Assembly (NCBI RefSeq): GCF_000297395.2
Contig: NZ_HF570108.1
Span: 2,448,101-2,512,100, forward strand
DNA: 64,000 nt
DNA from: Micromonospora lupini str. Lupac 08
GTDB taxonomy: Bacteria > Actinomycetota > Actinomycetes > Mycobacteriales > Micromonosporaceae
Reading direction: 5' to 3'
In this document: one piece after another, positions 43,539-50,935 of the stretch
Position numbering within the stretch: the first letter of the stretch is position 1
How the letters are laid out: each line of letters starts with the position of its first letter
Position numbers and translations under genes: made by a program
Notes under the pieces: generated by a model
Databases searched by the model: none
Told to the model about the DNA's origin: nothing
What the model saw: the letters and a program-made list of their open reading frames with translations, nothing else

Positions 43539-43574
43539 AGGCCCCCTTCCCGCATCGACGGGAAGGGGGCCTTT
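43539..43574 (+). terminator. Rho-independent-like terminator of membrane-protein operon
   Basis: AGGCCCCCTTCCCG at 43539-43552 pairs exactly with CGGGAAGGGGGCCT at 43559-43572 across a six-base loop, and TTT follows. It closes the operon 15 bases after the DUF4235 stop. Confidence 0.8.
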
Positions 43575-43599
43575 CGCACGGCTCGGCACGCCGCCCGAC

Positions 43600-43811
43600 G
43601 ATCTCAGACATCCGTCAGGTCACATGTCGGAGAAATTCGTGGGAGAGGTCGTGACAGACTTTTCGGGTCCGTGATTTGCTGTTCCACGCTGCTGCGAGAT
43701 GGCGTGGGTTGAGAGAAGTTCCCTTCGTGGGGGCCGCCTCAGGCGTCGCTGCTCGAAACGGCCAATCGGCCGTACGGCGTGCACGGCCACCAGTTTTAGA
43801 GGGAGATACAG
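43600..43811 (+). promoter_or_regulatory. Long 5' region of the cold-shock gene
   Basis: About 210 bases without a gene lie before the cold-shock ATG, with markedly lower G+C than the rest of the window (for example CAGTTTTAGAGGGAGATACAG at its end, trimmed here to the last bases). Long structured 5' regions are typical of cold-shock mRNAs. I cannot define a start site or box by eye. Confidence 0.4.
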
Positions 43812-44015
43812 ATGGCGCAGGGAACCGTGAAGTGGTTCAACGCTGACAAGGGCTTCGGCTTCATCACCGTCGACGGCGGGGGTGCTGACGTGTTCGTCCA
43901 CTTCTCGGCCATTCAGACGAGCGGCTACCGCTCGCTGGAGGAGAACCAGCGGGTGGAGTTCGAGATCGCCCAGGGTCAGAAGGGCCCGCAGGCCGAGCAG
44001 GTCCGTCCGCTCTGA
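43812..44015 (+). CDS. Cold-shock protein (CspA family)
   Basis: A 67-residue single-domain cold-shock protein that binds single-stranded RNA and DNA as a chaperone. The RNP-1 motif is [10 protein letters not shown] and RNP-2 is VFVHFSAIQ; start [16 protein letters not shown] is standard for actinobacterial family members. The ATG at 43812 is preceded by GAGGGAG. A long lower-GC leader precedes the gene and a hairpin follows at 44073. It is likely highly expressed, with codon use to match. Confidence 0.95.
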   Translation: MAQGTVKWFNADKGFGFITVDGGGADVFVHFSAIQTSGYRSLEENQRVEFEIAQGQKGPQAEQVRPL

Positions 44016-44072
44016 GCAGAAGGGCTGGCCCTCGTCGGTCAGTGGACGACCCGGCCAGGGGTCGTTGTAGTA

Positions 44073-44104
44073 AAGCCCCGTATCCCTTCCGGGATGCGGG
44101 GCTT
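44073..44104. terminator. Hairpin terminator after the cold-shock gene
   Basis: AAGCCCCGTATCCC at 44073-44086 pairs with GGGATGCGGGGCTT at 44091-44104 across TTCC, with one wobble. It lies between the cold-shock stop and the convergent small membrane protein stop and can serve both strands. Confidence 0.75.
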
Positions 44105-44118
44105 CCCACTGTCGTCCG

Positions 44119-44313
44119 TCAGAGTCGGCGGCGCGAGCGCAGGCCCAGCCAGAGCACGACCAGGCCGACCAGGGCCACGATCGGGCCGATCACCGCCCAG
44201 ATCCGCTCGTCGGTCATCGCGCTGCCGCTGACGTAGCCGAGGCCCTGCACCGTCCACACCGCACCGATCACCACGGCCAGCAGGCCGAGGGTGAGCGTCA
44301 ACCAACCCCTCAT
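44119..44313 (-). CDS. Small two-helix membrane protein
   Basis: A 64-residue membrane protein: LTLTLGLLAVVIGAVWTVQG and IGPIVALVGLVVLWLGLRSR form two helices separated by a short loop (YVSGSAMTDER), ending in a basic tail RRRL. I recognise the style from widespread unnamed actinomycete proteins but no function. GGAAGGAGGG precedes the ATG at 44313. It is convergent with the cold-shock gene. Confidence 0.75.
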   Translation of the reverse strand: MRGWLTLTLGLLAVVIGAVWTVQGLGYVSGSAMTDERIWAVIGPIVALVGLVVLWLGLRSRRRL

Positions 44314-44407
44314 CGCGCGCCCTCCTTCCCGGACGGGGCGGCACACCGCCCCCGGGTGCCAGCATCGCCGCTGTGGCGGCGCGACGCGAGCACCCGGGGT
44401 GGGCGGC

Positions 44408-45391
44408 TCACCACCGGTCGTGCACCTGCGGGCGGATCAGCTCGTCGTAGACCTCGCGTACACCGGTCTGTTGGGCGGCCGTGAGCGGCGGCAGGTCGGC
44501 CGCGGCGGCGTTGCGCCGGGCCTGCTCGGCGTCGCGGGCGCCGGGGATGACGACTGTGACACCGGCCTGGTCCAGCACCCACCGCAGCGCGAACTGCGCC
44601 ATCGTGCGGTCGGAGTCGACGAGCGGCGCCAGCCGGCGTACGGCCGCGAGCCCCTGGGTGTAGTCGACGCCGGAGAACGTCTCGCCCACGTCGAACGCCT
44701 CGCCGTGCCGGTTGTAGTTGCGGTGGTCGTCGGCGGCGAACTCGGTGTGCTCGTCGTAGCGGCCGGAGAGCAGCCCGCTGGCCAGGGGCACCCGGGCGAT
44801 GATGCCGACGCCTGCCTGCGCGGCCGCCGGCAGCACCTGCTCCAGCGGCTTGTGCCGGACGGCGTTGAGGATGATCTGGACGCTTGCCACACCGGGGCGG
44901 GCGATGGCGGTGAGCGCCTGGTCGCAGGTCTCCACGCTGACCCCGTACCCCGCGATGGCCTTCTCGGCGACGAGGGTGTCCAGGGCGTCGAACACCGCGT
45001 CGTCGGCGAAGACGGCGCTCGGCGGGCAGTGCAGCTGGACCAGGTCCAGGGTGTCCATTCCGAGGTTGGCCCGGGACCGGTCGGTCCACTCTCGGAAGTG
45101 GGCCAGGGTGTACGCCTCCGGCCGCTGCTCGACGCGCCGGCCCATCTTGGTGGCGACGGTCAGGCCGGCGTCCGGCCGGGTGCGCAGGAAGCGGCCGATC
45201 AACTGCTCGCTGCGGCCGTCGCCGTACACGTCGGCGGTGTCCAGGAAGGTGACTCCGGCGTCCACCGCGGCGGTGAGCACCGCCATGGCGTCGGCCTCGC
45301 TGACGGTGCCCCAGTCGGCGCCGAGCTGCCAGGCGCCCAGGCCGACCACTCCGACGGTCCGGCCGAGCCGGTTGAAGCTGCGCTGTTCCAT
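44408..45391 (-). CDS. Aldo/keto reductase
   Basis: A 327-residue (alpha/beta)8 NADPH-dependent oxidoreductase. The catalytic tetrad is visible as Asp and Tyr in TFLDTADVYGDGRSE, Lys in TVATKMGRR and His in LVQLHCPPSAVF. The cofactor-binding C-terminal segment is VTVVIPGARDAEQARRNAAA. Substrate is unknown. The ATG at 45391 is followed by the usual RSFNRLGRTVGVVGLGAWQL. It diverges from tam, with 82 bp between containing two direct repeats. A second aldo/keto reductase lies at 56355, not closely similar in length. Confidence 0.9.
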   Translation of the reverse strand: MEQRSFNRLGRTVGVVGLGAWQLGADWGTVSEADAMAVLTAAVDAGVTFLDTADVYGDGRSEQLIGRFLRTRPDAGLTVATKMGRRVEQRPEAYTLAHFREWTDRSRANLGMDTLDLVQLHCPPSAVFADDAVFDALDTLVAEKAIAGYGVSVETCDQALTAIARPGVASVQIILNAVRHKPLEQVLPAAAQAGVGIIARVPLASGLLSGRYDEHTEFAADDHRNYNRHGEAFDVGETFSGVDYTQGLAAVRRLAPLVDSDRTMAQFALRWVLDQAGVTVVIPGARDAEQARRNAAAADLPPLTAAQQTGVREVYDELIRPQVHDRW

Positions 45392-45433
45392 GCCCCGAGC
45401 CTAGTGATCGGGTTGCCGGCCTGCCACGCGAGC

Positions 45434-45461
45434 CGTACGGTAAACAAGACGGACGTACGGT
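45434..45461. promoter_or_regulatory. Direct repeat CGTACGGT upstream of tam
   Basis: The octamer CGTACGGT occurs at 45434-45441 and 45454-45461, 20 bp apart, in the short region between the aldo/keto reductase gene and tam. Spacing of two turns suggests a regulator site, but no regulator gene is adjacent. Confidence 0.45.
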
Positions 45462-45473
45462 TTGGAGGCGACG

Positions 45474-46268
45474 ATGTGGGATCCGACGACGTACCTGCGC
45501 TACGGCGACGAGCGTTCCCGGCCGTTTCACGACCTGGTCGCCCGGGTCCCCGCCGACCGGCCCCGGACGGTGGTCGACCTCGGCTGCGGCCCCGGCCAGC
45601 TCACCGCCACCCTCGCCGAGCGCTGGCCGACCGCCCGGGTCGTCGGCCTCGACTCCGCGCCGGAGATGATCGACCGGGCGCGCGCCCTGCCGAGTTCTGT
45701 CGAGTTCGCCGTCGCCGACCTGCGCGACTGGCGGCCGGCCGGCGACGAGGACGTGGTGGTCACCAACGCGGCGTTGCAGTGGGTGCCCGGCCACCAGGAG
45801 CTGCTGCGCCGCTGGGCCGTCGAGCTGCCCGCCGGCGCCTGGCTCGCCATGCAGGTCCCCGGCAACTTCGACGCCCCGTCGCACCGGGCGCTGCGCGAGA
45901 TCGCCGGCCGACCGGCCTGGCGTGCCCAGGTGGCCCCGCTGCTGCGCGCCGACCCCGTCGACGACCCGACGGACTACGCGGAGCTGCTGACCGCCGCCGG
46001 CTGCGCGGTGGACGCCTGGGAGACTACCTACGTGCACCTGCTGCCGGCCGAACCCGCCGCCGACCACCCGGTGCTGGCCTGGATGGAGGGCACCGCGCTG
46101 CGCCCCGTCCGGGCCGCCCTGGACGCCGCCGGCTGGTCGGCCTTCCGGGCCGAGCTGGGAGTACGGCTCACCGCCGCGTACCCGGTGCGGCACGGTCAGG
46201 TGTCCTTCCCGTTCCGCCGCGTCTTCGTCGTCGCCCGCACCGGCGCCCATGCCCAGGAGAACCAGTGA
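45474..46268 (+). CDS. tam: Trans-aconitate 2-methyltransferase-like SAM methyltransferase
   Basis: A 264-residue class I methyltransferase. WDPTTYLRYGDERSRPFHDL at the N-terminus, VVDLGCGPGQLTATLAERWP at the SAM site, and VVTNAALQWVPGHQELLRRW match E. coli Tam in order and spacing. FPFRRVFVVARTG is the usual end. It would methylate trans-aconitate, a by-product that inhibits aconitase. The ATG at 45474 is chosen because GGAGG lies seven bases before it, four codons after an alternative ATG. The stop overlaps the next start as GTGA. Confidence 0.88.
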   Translation: MWDPTTYLRYGDERSRPFHDLVARVPADRPRTVVDLGCGPGQLTATLAERWPTARVVGLDSAPEMIDRARALPSSVEFAVADLRDWRPAGDEDVVVTNAALQWVPGHQELLRRWAVELPAGAWLAMQVPGNFDAPSHRALREIAGRPAWRAQVAPLLRADPVDDPTDYAELLTAAGCAVDAWETTYVHLLPAEPAADHPVLAWMEGTALRPVRAALDAAGWSAFRAELGVRLTAAYPVRHGQVSFPFRRVFVVARTGAHAQENQ

Positions 46269-47287
46269 CCGACCTGTCCACCTTCATCGCCGGCCTGCCC
46301 AAGGTGGAGCTGCACGTGCACCACGTCGGCTCCGCCTCGCCCCGGATCGTCGCCGAGCTGGCCGCCCGGCACGAGGGCCGCTCGCCGGTGCCGGCCGACC
46401 CGGCGGCCCTCGCCGACTACTTCGAGTTCCGCGACTTCGCGCACTTCATCGAGGTCTACCTGAGCGTCGTCGACCTCATCCGCGACCCGGAGGACGTCTG
46501 GCTCCTCACCCACGAGGTGGCCCGGGAGCTGGCCCGCCAGCAGGTCCGCTACGCGGAGCTGACCATCACCCCGTACTCGCACGTGCGGCGGGGCATCCCC
46601 GCTCCGGCGTTCTGCGAGGCGATCGAGGACGCTCGCAAGCGCGCCGCCGCCGACTTCGGCCTCGACCTGCGCTGGTGCTTCGACATCCCCGGCGAGGCCG
46701 GCCTCCCGGCGGCCGAGGAGACGCTGCGCATCGCGCTTGACGAGCGCCCGGACGGCCTGATCAGCTTCGGTCTCGGCGGCCCGGAGATCGGCGTACCCCG
46801 GCCGCAGTTCCGGCCCTACTTCGACCAGGCCCGCGCCACCGGGCTGCGCTCGGCGCCGCACGCCGGGGAGACCACCGGTCCGCAGACGGTCTGGGACGCG
46901 CTCAACGAGCTGGGCGCCGAGCGCATCGGGCACGGCATCTCCGCCGCACAGGACCCGGAGCTGCTCACCTACCTCGCCGAGCGGCAGATCGGGATGGAGA
47001 TCTGCCCGACGTCCAACGTGCGGACCAGGGCCGTGGCCAGCCTCGACGAACACCCGCTGCCCCGGCTGGTGGAGGCCGGGCTGCTCGTCACCATCAACTC
47101 CGACGACCCGCCGATGTTCGGCACCACCCTCAACGACGAGTACGCGGTGGCGGCCCGGCTGCTCGGGGCGGGCCCGGGGGAGCTGGCCGCGCTGGCCCGC
47201 GACGCGGTGACCGCGTCCTTCCTCGACCCGGCCGGCAAGCAGCGGATCACCGCCGAGATCGACGCGTACCTCGCCACCGCCGGCTGA
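46265..47287 (+). CDS. Adenosine deaminase family protein
   Basis: A 340-residue metal-dependent deaminase. LPKVELHVHHVGSASPRIVA carries the HxH metal pair; the later motifs are SAPHAGETTGPQTVWDALNE (His, Glu), RIGHGISAAQDPELLTYLAE, EICPTSNVRTRAV and INSDDPPMFGTTLNDEYAVA (catalytic Asp). It is the actinomycete form annotated either as adenosine deaminase or as aminodeoxyfutalosine deaminase of the futalosine menaquinone route; sequence inspection does not separate these. The GTG at 46265 overlaps the tam stop as GTGA. No other menaquinone gene is in the window. Confidence 0.88.
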   Translation: MTDLSTFIAGLPKVELHVHHVGSASPRIVAELAARHEGRSPVPADPAALADYFEFRDFAHFIEVYLSVVDLIRDPEDVWLLTHEVARELARQQVRYAELTITPYSHVRRGIPAPAFCEAIEDARKRAAADFGLDLRWCFDIPGEAGLPAAEETLRIALDERPDGLISFGLGGPEIGVPRPQFRPYFDQARATGLRSAPHAGETTGPQTVWDALNELGAERIGHGISAAQDPELLTYLAERQIGMEICPTSNVRTRAVASLDEHPLPRLVEAGLLVTINSDDPPMFGTTLNDEYAVAARLLGAGPGELAALARDAVTASFLDPAGKQRITAEIDAYLATAG

Positions 47288-47312
47288 CGCCGGGCGGGGC
47301 CTGGTGAGCGGG

Positions 47313-47363
47313 GCGCGCGGCGGGAGCGTGGGTGTGGGGGGACCTGAGACTCCCGCCGCGCGC
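47313..47363. terminator. 14-bp hairpin in the gap between convergent genes
   Basis: GCGCGCGGCGGGAG at 47313-47326 pairs exactly with CTCCCGCCGCGCGC at 47350-47363, across a 23-base spacer. It lies 26 bases after the deaminase stop. I see nothing else recognisable in 47364-47576. Confidence 0.6.
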
Positions 47364-47576
47364 GCGGCTCCACCGGCCGGTGGGTGCGCGGTGCGCTGGC
47401 CGGTGGAACTGGTGGGTTCGTGCTCTGATCCTGTCAGCCCGCGAGCGTCCGACCGCAGTCGTTAACCGCGATCTAAGGAAGACTTGCGCCGCCGCACAGC
47501 CCCGGTCCGCTCAGCCGATCGGAGCGCCCACCTCAGCCGATCGGCGCGGGGTGCCCGGTCGTCGGTCCGGGAGTGG

Positions 47577-49013
47577 TCAGTCGTCGGTGGGGCGCTGACG
47601 GGGCCAGCGACGGCCGCTCGTCTTCTGGTCCCGGGCGTCGCGCGCCATCCGGCCCACGAGGCCGAACCGGCTGACCTGCCGGGGCGTCGCCTCCGGGTCG
47701 GCGAGCAGCATCACCACGCTGGCACCGCCCAACCGGGCCCGGTCGATGCTTACCGAGCCGTTGGCCTGCAACGCCACCCGCTTGGCGATGTCCAGGCCGA
47801 GCCCCGTCGAGCCCTGGTCGCTGGTGCCCCTCCGCAGCGCCCGGTCCGGGTTGGCGATGCCCGGGCCCGCGTCGTCGATGCGGATCGCCACGTACCCGTC
47901 GCGGCGGGACACGGCCACCTCGAACGCCGTGCCCTGCGGGGTGTAGCGGAAGACGTTGCCGATCACGGCGTCCAGCGCGGCGGCCAGCTCGGCGCGCGGC
48001 ACCGGCGCGGGGATGCGCAACTGCGCGCCGTTGACCCGGTGCGGCCGGTTCTGGTCACCGGCGAGCGCCGCCCAGAACACCATCCGGTCCCGGACGACCT
48101 CGCTGACGTCGCACATCGCCGGACCGGCCTCGTGGGCCACCGCCTTGCGGGTGGTCTTGATCAGCACGTCGATCTCACCTTCGAGGGTGACGATCGCCTG
48201 CCGGATCCGCCGGATGCCCCGCAGCCGGTCCAACTCCGCCGGGCTGAACGAGCCCACACTCGTGTCGTCGGACTCCAGCGCCTCCGCGTCCAGCCGGAGC
48301 ACTGTCAACGGTGTCCGCAGCCGGTGGGACAGGTCCGCCACCAGCTCCCGCTCGTCGGTGCGCGCCGCGTCCAGCCGGTCGGCCATGCGGTTGAAGGCGT
48401 ACCCGGCCTCCGCCAGCTCACGGGGGCCCGTCGGGTCCACGCGTACGCCCAGGTCGCCGTCGCCGATCGACAGGGCGGCCTGGACCAGACCTCGCGTGGC
48501 GTCCACCGCGCGGGCGGCCACCCGGTCGACCACAAGCACCGCCGCGCCGGCCATCGCCGCGCCCACCCCGAACAGCAGCAGCCAGGTGCCGCCGGCGCCC
48601 TCGCCCAGCGTCGAGTCCGCCACGAACACCTCGACCACCGCCGTCTTGTCGCCGAGGACCACCGGGTCGAGCCGGACCACGCCGCCGTCGACGTCGGTGA
48701 CAAGCGAGCGCCGCTCGGCGCGGGCCCGGTCCAGGTCGCTGCCGCTGGCGCGGCCGGCGGTCTCGTCCAACCCCAGCCCGTGCACCACCGGCCGGGTCGC
48801 CGCGCCGTCACCACTGGCCACGACGGCGCGTTCCACCACCGCCGGATCCGTGCTCACCGCCAGCGCACCCGTCACCAGCGCGCTGCGTCGGGCCGCGTCG
48901 GCGATCGCCTCCTCCCGCGTCTGCCCCCGCAGGCTCAACCCGAGCGGGATCAGGAACGCGAGCGCTACGAGACTGCACATGCCGGCCGTGAGCAGGGCCA
49001 GCGCCGTCCTCAG
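47577..49013 (-). CDS. Two-component sensor histidine kinase
   Basis: About 478 residues. A membrane helix starts almost at once (LALLTAGMCSLVALAFLIPL), then an extracytoplasmic sensor of about 115 residues, a second helix (LLLFGVGAAMAGAAVLVVDR), a HAMP-like region (about 190-240), the dimerisation helix with phosphorylated His in VADLSHRLRTPLTVLRLDAE, and the ATPase domain with DDAGPGIANPD and STGLGLDIAKRVALQANG. No ATG or GTG gives the full first helix; a CTG at 49013 overlapping the response-regulator stop as CTGA is the best start. Alternatives are ATG 48980, which trims the helix, and ATG 49154, deep inside the regulator gene. It is paired with that regulator. Confidence 0.85.
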   Translation of the reverse strand: MRTALALLTAGMCSLVALAFLIPLGLSLRGQTREEAIADAARRSALVTGALAVSTDPAVVERAVVASGDGAATRPVVHGLGLDETAGRASGSDLDRARAERRSLVTDVDGGVVRLDPVVLGDKTAVVEVFVADSTLGEGAGGTWLLLFGVGAAMAGAAVLVVDRVAARAVDATRGLVQAALSIGDGDLGVRVDPTGPRELAEAGYAFNRMADRLDAARTDERELVADLSHRLRTPLTVLRLDAEALESDDTSVGSFSPAELDRLRGIRRIRQAIVTLEGEIDVLIKTTRKAVAHEAGPAMCDVSEVVRDRMVFWAALAGDQNRPHRVNGAQLRIPAPVPRAELAAALDAVIGNVFRYTPQGTAFEVAVSRRDGYVAIRIDDAGPGIANPDRALRRGTSDQGSTGLGLDIAKRVALQANGSVSIDRARLGGASVVMLLADPEATPRQVSRFGLVGRMARDARDQKTSGRRWPRQRPTDD

Positions 49014-49699
49014 TCCGGTGCCACCAGCCGGAACCCGACCCCCCGCACGGTGCGCAGGTAGCGCGGCTTCGCCGCGGACTCGCCCATCTTTCGGCGAAGC
49101 CAGTACAGGTGTACGTCGATGGTCTGATCCTCGCCGACCGATGGCTGCCGCCATACCTCCTCCAAGAGTTCCCGGCGGGACACTACCCGCCCGGGTCGTG
49201 CGGCGAGATACGCCAGCAGGTCGAACTCCTTGCGGGTCAGCGCCAGTGGCTCCCCGTCGAGTTGGGCGCTGCGCTCACCGACGTCGACCCGCAATCCGCC
49301 GACGGTGTGCACCGCGGGCTGCACCGTCCGGCTGGCTCGCCCGGCGCGTCGCAGCACTGTGGTGATGCGGGCGTCCAGGTGCGCGCCCGTGAACGGCTTC
49401 ACCATGTAGTCGTCGGCCCCGGCGCGCAGCAGCTTGACCACCGACTGCTCGTCGTCGCGGGCGGTGGCGATGATGATCGGGACGTCGGTGATGCCGCGCA
49501 ACATCCGCAGCGCGTCGGAACCGTCCAGATCGGGCAGGCCGAGGTCCAACACCACCAGGTCGGGTGTCTCCGCCGCGACCCGGCGCAACGCGTCCAGGGC
49601 GGTGCCCACGGCGTGCACGGCATGCCCCCGGTCAGCGAGGGACCGCAGCATCGCGCCGCGTACGACGTGATCGTCTTCGACCAGGAGCACGGAGGCCAC
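49010..49699 (-). CDS. Two-component response regulator (OmpR/PhoB type)
   Basis: A 229-residue regulator. The receiver (about 1-118) has ASVLLVEDDHVVRGAMLRSL with the acidic pair, PDLVVLDLGLPDLDGSD with the phosphorylated Asp, and ADDYMVKPFTGAHLDARITT with the conserved Lys. The winged-helix output domain (about 130-227) has LTRKEFDLLAYLAARPGRVV and TIDVHLYWLRRKMGESAAKP. The GTG at 49699 is used, without a clear ribosome site. The 73-bp region to the divergent ADP-ribosylglycohydrolase gene has a small inverted repeat, ACTTG-N6-CAAGT (49711-49726), which might be an autoregulatory site. Confidence 0.9.
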   Translation of the reverse strand: MASVLLVEDDHVVRGAMLRSLADRGHAVHAVGTALDALRRVAAETPDLVVLDLGLPDLDGSDALRMLRGITDVPIIIATARDDEQSVVKLLRAGADDYMVKPFTGAHLDARITTVLRRAGRASRTVQPAVHTVGGLRVDVGERSAQLDGEPLALTRKEFDLLAYLAARPGRVVSRRELLEEVWRQPSVGEDQTIDVHLYWLRRKMGESAAKPRYLRTVRGVGFRLVAPD

Positions 49700-49772
49700 G
49701 ACAAGACCGTACTTGGCCTGGCAAGTTGATCGCGTTGCGACGTACCTGTGAACCGGGCAAGCTGGTACGACG

Positions 49773-50690
49773 ATGTCCTTCACCCTGTTCGCCGATGCCC
49801 GCCTGGCGCTCGCCCGGGACAGCCTCGCCGGCCTCTCCACCGGCGACGCGCTCGGCGCGCAGTACTTCCTGCCGGGGCCGCCGGAGGACCTCACCGACGC
49901 CACGCTGCCACCCGCGCCCTGGGAGTGGACCGACGACACCGAGATGGCCTGCTCGGTCCTCGCCGAGCTGGCCCACTCCGGTGACGTCGACCGCGACCGG
50001 CTGGCCCTGGCCTTCGCCGAGCGGTGTGCGCCACGCCGGGGCTACGGGGCCGGCGCGATGGCGATCCTGCGGCTGATCCGCACCGGCACCCCGTGGCCGC
50101 TGGCCGCCGCGTCCGCCTTCGACGGCCAGGGCTCCTGCGGCAACGGGGCGGCGATGCGGGTCGGTCCGCTGGGGGCGTACTTCGCCGACTCCACCGCCCA
50201 TGCCGCGGCGCAGGCGCGCGCCTCGGCCGAGGTGACCCACGCGCACCCGGAGGGAGTCGCCGGCGCCGTCGCGGTGGCGGTCGCCGCCGCCCTCGCCGCA
50301 CGGGCCCGCCTCGACGGGCACCGGCCAGCCCCGGACCGCCTGCTCGCCGGGGTCGCCGCCGCACTGGACCCGGGCAGCGAGGTGCACCGGAGCGTGAGCC
50401 GGGCGGCAGGGCTGCTCGGTCGACCTGTCGACCGGGTGGTGGCGGAACTCGGCAACGGCTCCCGGGTGACCGCGCAGGACACCGTCGGATTCACCCTCTG
50501 GGTGGCCGCGACCCACCTCGACGACTATCCGACGGCGATCCGGAGGTGCGTCCGGGCGGGCGGTGACATGGACACCACGGCCGCCATCGTCGGGGCGATC
50601 GTGGCCGCGTACACGGGTGTCGGAACCCCGGGCGGGGTGCCCGAGGCGTGGCTGGCCGCCCGCGAGCCGCTACCCACCTGGCTCCCCTGA
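49773..50690 (+). CDS. ADP-ribosylglycohydrolase family protein
   Basis: A 305-residue all-helical hydrolase of the ADP-ribosylglycohydrolase/DraG family, which removes ADP-ribose from proteins or small molecules using two Mg2+ ions. Metal motifs are seen as WEWTDDTEMACSVLAELAHS near residue 50 and AGGDMDTTAAIVGAIVAAYT near 262. The middle GSCGNGAAMRVGPLGAYFAD is the other family signature. The ATG at 49773 precedes the conserved helix. No ADP-ribosyltransferase gene is near it. It is divergent from the response-regulator gene and may be controlled by it. Confidence 0.9.
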   Translation: MSFTLFADARLALARDSLAGLSTGDALGAQYFLPGPPEDLTDATLPPAPWEWTDDTEMACSVLAELAHSGDVDRDRLALAFAERCAPRRGYGAGAMAILRLIRTGTPWPLAAASAFDGQGSCGNGAAMRVGPLGAYFADSTAHAAAQARASAEVTHAHPEGVAGAVAVAVAAALAARARLDGHRPAPDRLLAGVAAALDPGSEVHRSVSRAAGLLGRPVDRVVAELGNGSRVTAQDTVGFTLWVAATHLDDYPTAIRRCVRAGGDMDTTAAIVGAIVAAYTGVGTPGGVPEAWLAAREPLPTWLP

Positions 50691-50725
50691 CCACCGCGCC
50701 GGTCGGCACCTGCCGAGGCCGGGCG

Positions 50726-50801
50726 TGATCCACTCGACATCGCCGATATCGGGGTAACCCGGCGGCGGGATACCCCGGTATCGGCGATGTCGTGTCGATC
50801 A
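50726..50801. repeat. Long palindrome with 22-bp arms, GATC-bounded
   Basis: The inner arms at 50735-50756 and 50771-50792 are complementary at 21 of 22 positions, the exception being a G-T wobble; the core reads GACATCGCCGATATCGGGG in one arm. TGATC at 50726 and GATCA ending 50801 close it. It sits between convergent gene ends. Confidence 0.85.
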
Positions 50802-50935
50802 TGGCGCGAGGCCGGGTTTCGTGCCCGGCGGTGGCTCAGCCGGCGCTGTTTGCCCCGCCCATGGTCAACTCGGCTTCCTGTAAATCGGGCTGTCCGCGCG
50901 GCCCGGATGCCGCGGTTTCCGGGAACCCGAGTGGA

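Noticed and set aside
49013..49154. N-terminal extension of the sensor kinase from ATG 49154
   Set aside because: The extension is entirely inside the response-regulator gene and is Arg/Gly-rich, with no sequence logic.
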